Below, in pieces: positions 9,533 through 19,156 of a stretch of DNA of 30,088 nucleotides. This DNA comes from a virus: positions 7,940 to 38,027 of IMG/VR virus record IMGVR_UViG_3300030104_005306; one strand, 5' to 3'. Position 1 is the stretch's first letter. Each line of letters starts with the position of its first letter. The notes below the pieces were generated by a model that was given only the letters and a program-made list of their open reading frames with translations, was not told the DNA's origin and ran no database searches. The position numbers and the translations under genes are program-made.

Positions 9533-11131
9533 ATGTCTGCTGTCGTAACAGATCAATTCCGAATATTTAATGCAGGTAATTTTGTAGATTCCGTACTAGA
9601 TACTAATAATTCTTATTATGTATTTCTAGGACTCAGTAATCCTACATCACCCAGTCCTGGATTTGGTAGATCAGAAACTTGGAATGATGCATCTGGCCCT
9701 CCTAATCCAACTGATAATTTTCAGTACGAATCTCAATATGGGGAGACTTCTCTTTTTGGGAAAAGAATTGTTAGTAACAATATAAGAAGAGTTGTAAGAA
9801 AAGTTGAATGGACTGAAAATACTTATTATGATATGTATAGGCATGACTATAGTGTCAATAATAAAGCACCTAATTCTCAGACTGGAAGATTATATGATGC
9901 AAATTATTTTGTAGTTAATAGTGATTATAATGTTTATATTTGTATAGAAAATGGTAGTTCGGGAGCTCCTGATTCTATAACTGCTAAAGGTAATAAATCT
10001 AAAGATGAACCAACCTTTACGGATTTGGAACCCTCTGCTGCTGGAACTAGTAATGATGGTTATATTTGGAAATTCTTATTTTCCATATCACCCAGTGATA
10101 TTGTAAAATTTGATTCTACCGAATATATTGTTGTTCCTAATGATTGGGCAACCTCAACAGATTCTCAAATTCAGAATGTCAGAGAAGCAGCTGATTCCGA
10201 TATAAACCAAAATCAAATTAAAACGGTTTATATTGAGAATGGTGGTTCTGGTTATACTACTAGTGATACTATAACATTAGATATATTGGGTGATGGTACT
10301 GGAGGAAAGGTTTCTGTTACTACTTCAGGTGGGGTTATTACTTCTACCGTAGTTACTGCGGGTGGAAGTGGTTATACTTATGGTATTGTTGATTTAAGAC
10401 TTCTTCAACCAGCTGGCACGTTATCTACTCCTGCAAAATTAATACCTATTATACCTCCTTCTAGAGGTCATGGATATGACATCTATAAAGAATTGGGTGC
10501 TGATAGAGTTTTAGTTTATGCAAGATTTGATGATTCGACTAAGGACTTTCCAACTGACACGAAATTTTCTGAGGTTGGAATTGTAAAAAATCCAACAACA
10601 TATACCAATAATAATACTATATTTACTGGTAGTCAGTACTCATCTTTAGGTGCAATTAAAATTGACCCTTCTGGATTTGATAGTTCATCTCTTGTTATAG
10701 GAAGTAAAATAGAACAAATACGTACCGATACTACTGGTGTTGCTAAAGCGTATGTTGCTTCTTATGACAAACAGACTGGTGTTTTAAAGTATTATCAAGA
10801 TAGATCCCTATATTTTGGAAATAATGTAGATCAGACTGATTATATTGGTGTTAGTACAGATGCTAAAGTATTAGGATTTCAGTCTACCAATGCATCTAGT
10901 ATTGTGTTTGCAGCTGGCGGCCCTTCTGATGTTAATGTTTCTGTAGCATTTACTGGAAGAACAGTAACTGATGGTGATAAACAAATAGATCTTGGGGTAT
11001 ATTTTACAGGCGGTCTTGCTGATCCTGAGATAAATAAAACAACTGGCGATGTCATCTATATTGACAATCGAAAAGAAGTCACTAGAGACAGTAGGCAAAA
11101 AGAAGACATCAAAATCATCCTGGAATTTTAA
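9533..11131 (+). CDS. gp8: Baseplate wedge subunit gp8
   Basis: This is the T4 gp8 homologue, a component of the baseplate wedge that assembles with gp7 and gp10 in the host cytoplasm. By eye it shares with T4 gp8 the N-terminal 'VVTDQFR' segment, 'FGRSETWND' (T4 FGRSEPW), 'NDGYIWKFLF' and 'EYIVVPNDW' (T4 GDGYVWEYLF, EYIVVPW), and the C-terminal 'IYIDNRKEV...EDIKIILEF' (T4 IYMENRPPI...EEINILFTF). At 532 residues it is much longer than T4 gp8 (334). Much of the excess is an internal Gly/Thr-rich segment at about residues 234-290 with two GGSGYT repeats, resembling modules in neighbouring proteins. It is preceded by a perfect late promoter but lacks an obvious Shine-Dalgarno sequence. It is separated by 6 bases from the next gene. 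Confidence 0.88.
   Translation: MSAVVTDQFRIFNAGNFVDSVLDTNNSYYVFLGLSNPTSPSPGFGRSETWNDASGPPNPTDNFQYESQYGETSLFGKRIVSNNIRRVVRKVEWTENTYYDMYRHDYSVNNKAPNSQTGRLYDANYFVVNSDYNVYICIENGSSGAPDSITAKGNKSKDEPTFTDLEPSAAGTSNDGYIWKFLFSISPSDIVKFDSTEYIVVPNDWATSTDSQIQNVREAADSDINQNQIKTVYIENGGSGYTTSDTITLDILGDGTGGKVSVTTSGGVITSTVVTAGGSGYTYGIVDLRLLQPAGTLSTPAKLIPIIPPSRGHGYDIYKELGADRVLVYARFDDSTKDFPTDTKFSEVGIVKNPTTYTNNNTIFTGSQYSSLGAIKIDPSGFDSSSLVIGSKIEQIRTDTTGVAKAYVASYDKQTGVLKYYQDRSLYFGNNVDQTDYIGVSTDAKVLGFQSTNASSIVFAAGGPSDVNVSVAFTGRTVTDGDKQIDLGVYFTGGLADPEINKTTGDVIYIDNRKEVTRDSRQKEDIKIILEF
10232..10400 (+). repeat. GGSGYT beta-module insertion in gp8
   Basis: Two Gly-Gly-Ser-Gly-Tyr-Thr units (about residues 237 and 280) flank a Thr/Gly/Val-rich spacer with 'GDGTGGKVSVTTSGG'. 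The unit form is GxGYxxxDxIxxxxxGxGxxAxVxxxxGxI. T4 gp8 is roughly 200 residues shorter, and this block accounts for part of the difference. Confidence 0.65.
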
Positions 11132-11137
11132 AGTAAC

Positions 11138-14100
11138 ATGGCACAGAAAAAAGATTTAAATATCAGTCCCTATTATGATGATTTCGACCCAAGTAATAAT
11201 TTTTACAAGGTCTTATTCAAACCAGGATTTCCAGTACAAGCTAGAGAATTAACATCTCTACAGTCCATTCTTCAAAATCAGGTAGAAGAATTTGGATCTC
11301 ATATGTTTAAAGAGGGATCTGAGGTCATACCTGGTGGGGTAACTATTGATGTTGCATATGATGCCGTAAAATTAAATGCCACTCAATTTGGCATTGATAT
11401 AACTCTTTATACTAGTGAATTAATTGGTAAAGTTGTAGAGGGAGAAATTACTGGTGTATCAGCAACTGTAGAATTTGTTGCATTACCTGATGGTGGTGAT
11501 GTAGAAGATATAACAATATATGTAAAATATGAGAGTGCTGGTATATATGATCCGACTAAAATTAAATTTGTGGATGGTGAAGGATTATTAGTAAAAGAAA
11601 GTTTGGTATATGGAAATACTACTATTAATGCAGGAACGTCCGTTGCAACCTTAATAGCTAGTGCTGCAACATCTATTGGTTCTGCTGCATCTATTGCAAA
11701 GGGTGTTTATTTTGTTAGAGGAACCTTTGTAAATGTAGATAAACAAACCATAATTCTCGATCATTATAATAATACTCCTTCTTATAGAATTGGATTAAAA
11801 GTTGATGAAATAATAATAGGTGCTAAGGATGATCCTTCTTTATATGATAATGCAAAAGGATTTACAAATTATGCTGCACCAGGTGCTGATAGACTTAAAA
11901 TTTCTTTAACTCTATCTAAAAAAATACTTACAGATAAAAATGATACTGATTTTATCGAAATTGCAAGAACTGATGGTGGACAAATTAAGAAGATTAATAA
12001 TAAAACTCAGTATAATATAATTAGAGATTACCTTGCAGAAAGAACATATGAAGAATCTGGAAATTATGCTTTACAACCTTTTACTGTTAATGTTTCCAAT
12101 TCATTAAATGATAGATTAGGTAATGGTGGACTATATTATGACAATCAAAGAACTGAAAGTGGTAATATTCCATCAGATGATTTGATGTGTGTTAAAATTT
12201 CTGAAGGTGAAGCTTATGTAAAAGGATATGATATAACAACAGATAGTACTTCTATTCTGGATGTAGCTAAACCAAGAGATACAAAAACAACCACAGGAAG
12301 TGTTCCTTTCAATATGGGGAATAACTTAGTTGTTAATAATCTTGAAGGTCAACCACAATATAGAGAAGTTATTGATTTATATGGAGAATTACAACAAGGT
12401 ACTAGTATTGTAGGAATTATAGGAAAGGCAAGAGTATATTCTGCCACTCCTAGAACATATCAATCTAATGGACAAGGAAGTACTTGGGATTTGCGTCTTT
12501 ATGATGTTCAGATGTTTGATAGAATTGCATTAAATGATAGTTTAACATCCTCTGGAATTACTACTGGTTATCATATAAAAGGTAGAAATAGTGGAGCTGA
12601 AGGATATTCCGTTTCTCATGGAACCAATATTGCTCTTGCTTCTGGGGTAGGTATAAGTACAAACTGGATAAATGTCGATGGTACTAACGGAACATATCTT
12701 AAGAATGAACCAATCATCATTAATGGTGAAGAAAAACAAGGAAACTTAATTAAAGAGGTTATTAAGTTTAGTCCTAGAGATGTTAAATCTATTCAGCAGA
12801 CTGCAGTAAGTCCATATACTCAATCTTTTAAAGCAGATGCTCTTTTACAACAGATTCCTCTTCCTAATGGAATTACTCAAGGTGATATAAGTGGTGGTAA
12901 TAAACTTGAAAGTCCTGGAAAAATATTTACTAATATTAAAGCAGGTGATATACTCACGTATCAAGGTGCAAGTCAAAGTGATGTTAATTATAATGTAATA
13001 ACTGGTGTTGGTGATGGTGGTAGAAACTTACCTCTTGCTGCGGTTTCTTCTATTGCTGGAGTATATAGAGGAAGTGTTGATAATACTACTAGATCATCGA
13101 TATTCCAAGCTGTCTCATCTTTAGATTCTAGGGATGTTGGTTTATATGGAGTACTTCCAGAAAGAAATATTTCTTCTGTAGATTTTTCTAGTTCTAATTT
13201 AACTGTTTCTGCACAATTAACAGGACAATCTTTATCTGGAATGGGTGGTACTGCTTCTATAAGTGCAGTTAAAGATGGTGGTGGTGTAGCTATATCAACT
13301 GCATTTTTCGAACCTTATAGTATTAGTCAATATTCAGTTCATTTTGGTAGTACTGCTGGTTTTGCCACAGTCACTGCTGATAAATTTGAGTTATTGAGTG
13401 GAGGTGCTTCTTTAAGTCTTGCTGGATTAGGAACTGTAGGTAATGCTGATGCTAATACTGTAATTAGTGTAACTGCAGAGAAGCAAGGAATTCAGAGTAA
13501 AGTAAAGGAATATCAAAGAAGTCAGTTAGTTACCGTAGATAAATCAAACTTTGTAGGGTCTGGTAGTTCTGTTGCCAATCTTAATGATGGGTTGACATAT
13601 AATAGCACTGCTTATGGTTTAAGAGTTCAGGATGAATCTATATCCTTAAATGTTGCTGATGTTTCGAGAGTATTGGTAGTCTATGAATCTCTTGATACAA
13701 ATGCACCTACTTTGGATCATGTAGAATTTCCTTCATCTGCAAATGTTTTAGCTAATGCAAAAATTGGAGAAAATATTATCGGAAAGGATTCTGGTACTAT
13801 TGCAAGAGTAGTTACAAATAATAGTTCGACACCATCAGCTGGTGGAACTAATAGACTGGGGATAGTCTATCTTAATGAGAGAGTATTTAATGTAAATGAA
13901 GAGGTTACATTTTTAGAATCAAATATTCAGACTAGCATTGAGAGTATTAATTCACAAGTTACTGATGGTCAATATAGTGATATTACAAATTCTTTTTATC
14001 TTGATAAAGGACAAAGAGATCAATATTATGATTATTCAAGAATTATTAGAAGAAAAAATACTTCCATACCATCAAAACAATTATTAATTATAATAGACTA

Positions 14101-17100
14101 TTATGATGTTCCTGTTGATGATACAGGAGATGTATTCTCTATATTGAGTTATGGTGGGGATAGATATACGAATGATATTCCATTGATTGGTAATAGTGGA
14201 ATAAGAGCAACTGATACTTTGGACTTTAGACCAAGAGTATCTCCATTTACTGCTACTGATTCATCACCATTCTCATTCCAGAGTAGAACCACTGGATTTG
14301 CAAATACTCCTAAATTCATAGTTACAACAAATGAAAATACTTTAGTGGGATATGATTATTATCTTGGAAGAATTGATAAAGTATATTTGGATGTGGGAGG
14401 TCAATTACAATTAGTAAAGGGACAATCTGCTAAAAATCCATATCCACCAAGTAGTTCTAATGATTCTATGTTAGTGGCTGATATTATATTGCCACCATAC
14501 CTTTATAATCCAAGACATGCACAAATAACTCTTGCAGATAATAGAAGATATACAATGCGTGATATTGGAGAGTTGGAAAATAGAATTGAATCTTTAGAAA
14601 ATGTAACTACCTTATCTTTATTGGAAGTTAGTACTGAAGCAATGAATATAGAAGATGCTTATGGTAGAAATAGATTTAAGAGTGGATTTTTTGTAGATAG
14701 TTTTATTACTGATACTAATGTCGATTTAGGAAAATCAAGTATAACTGTTGATACGGGCAATAGAGTAATTAGACCATTAGTTACTCGAAATAGTCTTAGT
14801 AATTTACTTTTACCTGCTATAAGTACGGTTGATGAAGAGTTAGATTTTGGAACAGATTATCCTTTATATGATTCAAATGTTCAGAAGACTGGAAATGCTG
14901 TTACTTTACAATATGATGAAGTTTCATGGATAGAGCAGTCCTTTGCTACAGGACAAGAAAATGTCAATCCATTTCATGTAGCTTCTTTCACATCAGGAAC
15001 TATTACATTAAGTCCAGAATCTGATTCATGGAGTAGAACCATACAACAAGATGTAGGTACTGAAGGAGAAGCAATTCGAGCTCGAATTGCTGATATCAAT
15101 GCAGCAAGTACAACATGGAGTAGACAGTATGGATCTTCCATATCTCATTTAAATTTATCAAATCTTGACACAGATACTTTTAATACTCTTGTAAGTGATA
15201 TACAAAATTCTGGTTTACAATCAACGATTAATACTGATTCTAGTGCTAATGAAGTTAGAAGTTCTGCAGGACTTCGTGTGGATGAATATACTGTTCGTAA
15301 TAGATCAATTACTCTTAGAGATGGTGTCGTATTCAGTGGTGAAGATGGATTAATGAGATCCAGAAATACTTCATTCTATGCCACTGGATTAAGACCTTTT
15401 GAGAGACATTATCAGTTCCTTGATGGAAATGGTAATGTAGATGTTATTCCAAAGTTAATCGAAATTGCAAGTGATGCGGAAAGAATCAATTATGGTTCTT
15501 CTACTGCTTTTCAAGTGGGAGAAGAAGTGAAGGGTTATATTGATACAAATCATAGTGGACCAACAGAAATCTTTAATGCAAGAGTTGCGACATCTAATCA
15601 TAAAGAAGGGCCTTTTGGAAATCCTACTAAAATATACACCGACAATCCATATGTTCCTACTGAAAATATACAAGCAATTTATACCAGTACTTCAAAAGTA
15701 TTAAATATTGATATCATTGCATTATCTGCAGAAGCACAGGGTTTATATAAGGGATATATCACTAATCAAACAAGATTGGTTGGACAGAATAGTGGAGCAG
15801 TTGCTTACGTTAAAAATATACAATTGAAACCAGATGGTGCTGGAGAAGTCCAAGGTTCTTTCTTCCTTCGTGATCCACATACAACTCCACCACCAAGTGT
15901 CACAATTGAAACTGGAACAAAGACTTATAAACTTACAAGTAGTTCGACTAATGCAAGGCCTGCTACTGGAAGTAATTTAATTTCATCATCAGTTGTTAGG
16001 TATAGGTCTGTTGGTAGTCTTAATGTAGAAGGTTCTATTATTGAGATTGAAGATCAAGATGTTACTGTACGTGATTATTGGGATCCTTTAGCTCAATCTT
16101 TCAGTGTTGGTGCAAATATAGAAGCACCTGATTCTAGTGGATCTTTGGGTGATGATGATAATGGTATATTCTTAACATCTGTAGATTTATTCTTTGCCAA
16201 TAAGAGTACTACTAATAAAGCAGTAACAGTTGAAGTTAGAACTATGGAGTTAGGAACTCCTACAAGAAATAGACTTGGAAGAGGTGTTACATTACTTCCA
16301 AATGAAATTACAACTTCAACTGATGGTTCAGTTGCAACGAATGTTAAATTCCCAGAACCAATTTATCTTGGTCCTGGTCAGGAATATGCGATTGTTCTTC
16401 TTGCTCCAACTAGTACGGAGTTTGAAGTATTTGTTGCCACGATGAATGAACCTACAAAACAATCACAAGATCTTCCTAATGCATCTGCTGTGATTTATTC
16501 TGAGCAATGGGCTCTTGGTAGTTTATTTAAATCACAAAATGGTTCGATTTGGGAACCAAGTCAACTTCAGGATATGAAGTTAAAATTATATAAAGCAAAG
16601 TTTGTAAATAGTGGTACTGCTTTCTTTGCAAATCCTACTTTAAATTCTAGTAATGGTTTTGATGCTCATCTTGGATCAAATCCAATTGTAACATTACCAA
16701 AAACTGGACAAATTAAAATTGATACTCTTACTGTTGGATTCTCGACATTTACTGGGGGAACCATCATTAACGGAGCTACTGATGATGAAGTTACAGCAAC
16801 CATTGTAGATACTGGATGTTCTGCTCAAGGTGTGGGAATTGTTACTGGTGGAACTGGTTATGAAGTTGCATCTGCTGTTGAAACATTTGCAGTTACTGGA
16901 AAGGGTCAAGGATTTAAAGGTAATATTACTGTTGATGCAAATGGAACCATTACAGGTATAGTAACCACTGCTAATGGAACTGGATATCGACAGGGTGATG
17001 TTGTTGGTATTGTGACTGCAGGTGCTTCTGGATCTGGTACAGGTACTGGTGCACTCCTTAGTGTTATTAATAAAACTGATGGAATTGATACCCTATTCTT

Positions 17101-18589
17101 GACTAATATAAAAGGAACTGCTGCTAGTGGAGGATTTATTAATAATGGAGCATTTAGATATACTGATGGCGGTGGAAATATCCAAGAAGTTGTTGGTACT
17201 TTATACGATGGAAATTTGGTAGAAGATGGAACTCCAAATGATGGAAAACATATCTACATTTCACAGTTTGATCATGGAATGTATGCAACAAACAATAAAT
17301 TAACTGTCACGGATGTTAGAGGAAATAGTAATTCTACTAATTTGGGTGTGGCATTGACGACGACAGAAGCAAATACTATTAGTGTAGGATCTACTACTGG
17401 ATTAGACACCTTTGAGGGTCTTGTAGTTAGTGGTACTAATCCTGGATATGTAAGAATTAGTGATGAAATTATTGGTTATAGTTCTATTGGTGAAGGAACT
17501 TTGACTATTGCTTCTAGTGGAAGAGGAATCGATTCTACTCAAATTATACCTCATGATGCAGGAACTTATGTTGAGAAGTATGAACTTAATGGTGTTTCTC
17601 TAAGAAGAATAAACAAGGAACATACTATATCATCTCATAATATTGGATTTGATGATTATTATATTGAGATTGATAGATCTGCAAATGGTGTTGATAGATC
17701 ATCTGATTCTACTGGTAAACCGCAATTATCATTTGATAATGAGGAATTCTTAGGTGGAGACTCAGTTCATATTACTAAGAATATACAGTACGATGCACTG
17801 GTTCCAACTTATAATTTACGTACTCCATCAAGTGCTACTGAAGCAACGGCATCAATTAGAACTGTAAGTGGAACTAGTATTGGTGGAAATGAAGTTTCAT
17901 TCCAAGATCAAGGATTTGAACCAGTTCAGTTAAATACAGAAAATCAATTAACCACACCAAGACTTATATGTTCTAAGGTTAATGAAAATGAGTATTTAAA
18001 TAATATTGATAGGAATAAATCATTCACTACTGCTATAGAATTTAAAACTTCCGATGAGAGTGTTTCTCCAGTAATTAACTTAAGACGTGCACAAACAGAA
18101 TTTAGAAGCAATAGGTTAAATAATCCTGTTTCTGATTATGCAACTAATGCATTAGTAAAAACTTCTTTATATGATGATCATAGTGCGATTTATGTCTCAA
18201 ATATAATTAATTTGGAAAAACCTGCTGATTCATTAAAGGTTATTCTTTCTGCAAATAGACCTGCTTCATCTGATTTTAGAGTTCTTTATGCTTTAGTCAA
18301 AAAAGATTCTAATACATTAGATCAAAGATATACTCTATTCCCTGGTTATGATAATTTGAGAGATACTGACGAAAATGGTTTTGGTGATGAAGTAATAGAT
18401 TCTGCTAATAATAGTGGACTTCCTGATGCATTTGTTTCTGCTAGTGTTTCTAATGAATTTTTAGAATATCAATTTACTGCAAATAATATTGGTGAATTTA
18501 CAGGATATAGAATTAAGATAGTAATGTCTGGAACCAATCAGGCACAAGAACCAAGGATCACTGATTTACGTACAATTGCTTTAAAATAA
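11138..18589 (+). CDS. DUF4815-type giant virion structural protein (baseplate periphery / tail fibre network)
   Basis: 2483 residues. The N-terminus ('PYYDDFDPSNNFYKVLFKPG' then 'VQARELTSLQSILQNQVEEFGSHMFKEGS') is the signature I associate with DUF4815, found at the start of large structural proteins in marine T4-like and other phages. A short heptad-like helix follows at residues 1140-1163 ('GELENRIESLENVTTL'), which could trimerise. Residues about 1625-1790 hold 'DYWDPLAQSF' and a beta domain ('GIFLTSVDLFFANK...VTVEVRTME'), a pattern seen in tail-associated phage proteins. Residues about 1890-1970 hold GxGY repeats (GGTGYE, GTGYRQGD). It occupies the T4 gp9/gp10 region, so it may serve as a baseplate-rim or fibre-anchoring protein; this is inference. 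Its stop overlaps the next start (TAATG). Confidence 0.82.
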   Translation: MAQKKDLNISPYYDDFDPSNNFYKVLFKPGFPVQARELTSLQSILQNQVEEFGSHMFKEGSEVIPGGVTIDVAYDAVKLNATQFGIDITLYTSELIGKVVEGEITGVSATVEFVALPDGGDVEDITIYVKYESAGIYDPTKIKFVDGEGLLVKESLVYGNTTINAGTSVATLIASAATSIGSAASIAKGVYFVRGTFVNVDKQTIILDHYNNTPSYRIGLKVDEIIIGAKDDPSLYDNAKGFTNYAAPGADRLKISLTLSKKILTDKNDTDFIEIARTDGGQIKKINNKTQYNIIRDYLAERTYEESGNYALQPFTVNVSNSLNDRLGNGGLYYDNQRTESGNIPSDDLMCVKISEGEAYVKGYDITTDSTSILDVAKPRDTKTTTGSVPFNMGNNLVVNNLEGQPQYREVIDLYGELQQGTSIVGIIGKARVYSATPRTYQSNGQGSTWDLRLYDVQMFDRIALNDSLTSSGITTGYHIKGRNSGAEGYSVSHGTNIALASGVGISTNWINVDGTNGTYLKNEPIIINGEEKQGNLIKEVIKFSPRDVKSIQQTAVSPYTQSFKADALLQQIPLPNGITQGDISGGNKLESPGKIFTNIKAGDILTYQGASQSDVNYNVITGVGDGGRNLPLAAVSSIAGVYRGSVDNTTRSSIFQAVSSLDSRDVGLYGVLPERNISSVDFSSSNLTVSAQLTGQSLSGMGGTASISAVKDGGGVAISTAFFEPYSISQYSVHFGSTAGFATVTADKFELLSGGASLSLAGLGTVGNADANTVISVTAEKQGIQSKVKEYQRSQLVTVDKSNFVGSGSSVANLNDGLTYNSTAYGLRVQDESISLNVADVSRVLVVYESLDTNAPTLDHVEFPSSANVLANAKIGENIIGKDSGTIARVVTNNSSTPSAGGTNRLGIVYLNERVFNVNEEVTFLESNIQTSIESINSQVTDGQYSDITNSFYLDKGQRDQYYDYSRIIRRKNTSIPSKQLLIIIDYYDVPVDDTGDVFSILSYGGDRYTNDIPLIGNSGIRATDTLDFRPRVSPFTATDSSPFSFQSRTTGFANTPKFIVTTNENTLVGYDYYLGRIDKVYLDVGGQLQLVKGQSAKNPYPPSSSNDSMLVADIILPPYLYNPRHAQITLADNRRYTMRDIGELENRIESLENVTTLSLLEVSTEAMNIEDAYGRNRFKSGFFVDSFITDTNVDLGKSSITVDTGNRVIRPLVTRNSLSNLLLPAISTVDEELDFGTDYPLYDSNVQKTGNAVTLQYDEVSWIEQSFATGQENVNPFHVASFTSGTITLSPESDSWSRTIQQDVGTEGEAIRARIADINAASTTWSRQYGSSISHLNLSNLDTDTFNTLVSDIQNSGLQSTINTDSSANEVRSSAGLRVDEYTVRNRSITLRDGVVFSGEDGLMRSRNTSFYATGLRPFERHYQFLDGNGNVDVIPKLIEIASDAERINYGSSTAFQVGEEVKGYIDTNHSGPTEIFNARVATSNHKEGPFGNPTKIYTDNPYVPTENIQAIYTSTSKVLNIDIIALSAEAQGLYKGYITNQTRLVGQNSGAVAYVKNIQLKPDGAGEVQGSFFLRDPHTTPPPSVTIETGTKTYKLTSSSTNARPATGSNLISSSVVRYRSVGSLNVEGSIIEIEDQDVTVRDYWDPLAQSFSVGANIEAPDSSGSLGDDDNGIFLTSVDLFFANKSTTNKAVTVEVRTMELGTPTRNRLGRGVTLLPNEITTSTDGSVATNVKFPEPIYLGPGQEYAIVLLAPTSTEFEVFVATMNEPTKQSQDLPNASAVIYSEQWALGSLFKSQNGSIWEPSQLQDMKLKLYKAKFVNSGTAFFANPTLNSSNGFDAHLGSNPIVTLPKTGQIKIDTLTVGFSTFTGGTIINGATDDEVTATIVDTGCSAQGVGIVTGGTGYEVASAVETFAVTGKGQGFKGNITVDANGTITGIVTTANGTGYRQGDVVGIVTAGASGSGTGTGALLSVINKTDGIDTLFLTNIKGTAASGGFINNGAFRYTDGGGNIQEVVGTLYDGNLVEDGTPNDGKHIYISQFDHGMYATNNKLTVTDVRGNSNSTNLGVALTTTEANTISVGSTTGLDTFEGLVVSGTNPGYVRISDEIIGYSSIGEGTLTIASSGRGIDSTQIIPHDAGTYVEKYELNGVSLRRINKEHTISSHNIGFDDYYIEIDRSANGVDRSSDSTGKPQLSFDNEEFLGGDSVHITKNIQYDALVPTYNLRTPSSATEATASIRTVSGTSIGGNEVSFQDQGFEPVQLNTENQLTTPRLICSKVNENEYLNNIDRNKSFTTAIEFKTSDESVSPVINLRRAQTEFRSNRLNNPVSDYATNALVKTSLYDDHSAIYVSNIINLEKPADSLKVILSANRPASSDFRVLYALVKKDSNTLDQRYTLFPGYDNLRDTDENGFGDEVIDSANNSGLPDAFVSASVSNEFLEYQFTANNIGEFTGYRIKIVMSGTNQAQEPRITDLRTIALK

Positions 18590-18792
18590 TGCAAAGAGTT
18601 GAGGGACACTCACATCTTTATCGTGACGAAAATACGGGAGCTATTATTAATACTAATAGTTCTCATTACAAACAAAGATTGAGATCTATATCTACCACTA
18701 AATCAGATAAAGATCAATTAAATAAACTGAGAGAAGAAATTGATGAATTGAAACTTCTACTTACACAGTTAACAGATACAATGCCTAAATAG
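18589..18792 (+). CDS. Small coiled-coil protein of unknown function in the tail cluster
   Basis: 67 residues, starting inside the stop codon of the preceding gene (TAATG). The N-terminal half is polar ('VEGHSHLYRDENTGAIINT'). The C-terminal half (about residues 38-63) is a predicted amphipathic helix with regular Leu/Ile spacing ('DQLNKLREEIDELKLLLTQL'), consistent with a short coiled coil. I recall similar small proteins at this place in marine T4-like phages, where they are annotated as hypothetical. A small assembly factor or minor virion component is plausible from position alone. There is no Shine-Dalgarno sequence, so translation probably depends on coupling to the upstream gene. Confidence 0.75.
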   Translation: MQRVEGHSHLYRDENTGAIINTNSSHYKQRLRSISTTKSDKDQLNKLREEIDELKLLLTQLTDTMPK

Positions 18793-18817
18793 GAATATAG
18801 AGATTCTGTGAGAATTA

Positions 18818-19156
18818 ATGGCTGCAGTCTATACGAGTAATTTAGTAATAAACACAGGGAGTACTTTTTCTCAGACTTTTACATTAGAGGGAAATGACGA
18901 TTCAGCGTTTGATTTGACTGGATATACTGTTACATCCCAAATTAGGAAGTGGAGAGGTTCTGCAACTGCCACAGATTTTACCACTGCTATTCCTAATCCT
19001 GCTACACAGGGAAAGATTCTTGTTAGTTTAACTTCTACAGAAACTGCGGCACTGACTCCAGGTAGACATGTCTATGATGTATTGATTACTATTAATGATA
19101 CGAAAGAACTTGTAGTTGAAGGATCTGTTCTTATAAGGGAAGGGGTAACGAGATAA
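18818..19156 (+). CDS. Small beta-sandwich structural protein resembling the BppU N-terminal domain
   Basis: 112 residues with no signal peptide or membrane segment. The layout is: polar beta strand with 'NTGSTFSQTFTL', then 'FDLTGYTVTSQIRK', a spacer, 'GKILVSLTSTETAALTPGRHVYDVLI' and a final 'VVEGSVLIREGVTR'. The pattern (D-Leu-Thr-Gly-Tyr, Leu-Thr..Thr-Ala-x-Leu-x-x-Gly-x-x-x-Tyr-Asp, terminal Val-Thr-Arg) resembles N-terminal baseplate-attachment domains such as BppU_N of lactococcal phages, and free-standing versions in other tailed phages. It probably makes a small adaptor in the baseplate or fibre attachment. It ends in a TAATG overlap with the fibre gene. The homology is from pattern memory only. 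Confidence 0.7.
   Translation: MAAVYTSNLVINTGSTFSQTFTLEGNDDSAFDLTGYTVTSQIRKWRGSATATDFTTAIPNPATQGKILVSLTSTETAALTPGRHVYDVLITINDTKELVVEGSVLIREGVTR
19135..19145 (+). promoter_or_regulatory. Strong Shine-Dalgarno sequence for the 473-residue fibre gene
   Basis: AAGGGAAGGGG lies at the end of the upstream coding region, 10 bases before the ATG at 19156. It is among the purine-richest ribosome-binding sites in the window. It supports the TAATG start, so this junction does not rely only on re-initiation. Confidence 0.7.

Noticed and set aside
11029-11036. GATAAATA inside the 3' end of gp8 as a promoter for the DUF4815 gene
   Set aside because: It is 100 bases from the start, encodes ordinary gp8 residues, and intragenic matches to this AT-rich motif are expected by chance every 2 kb or so.
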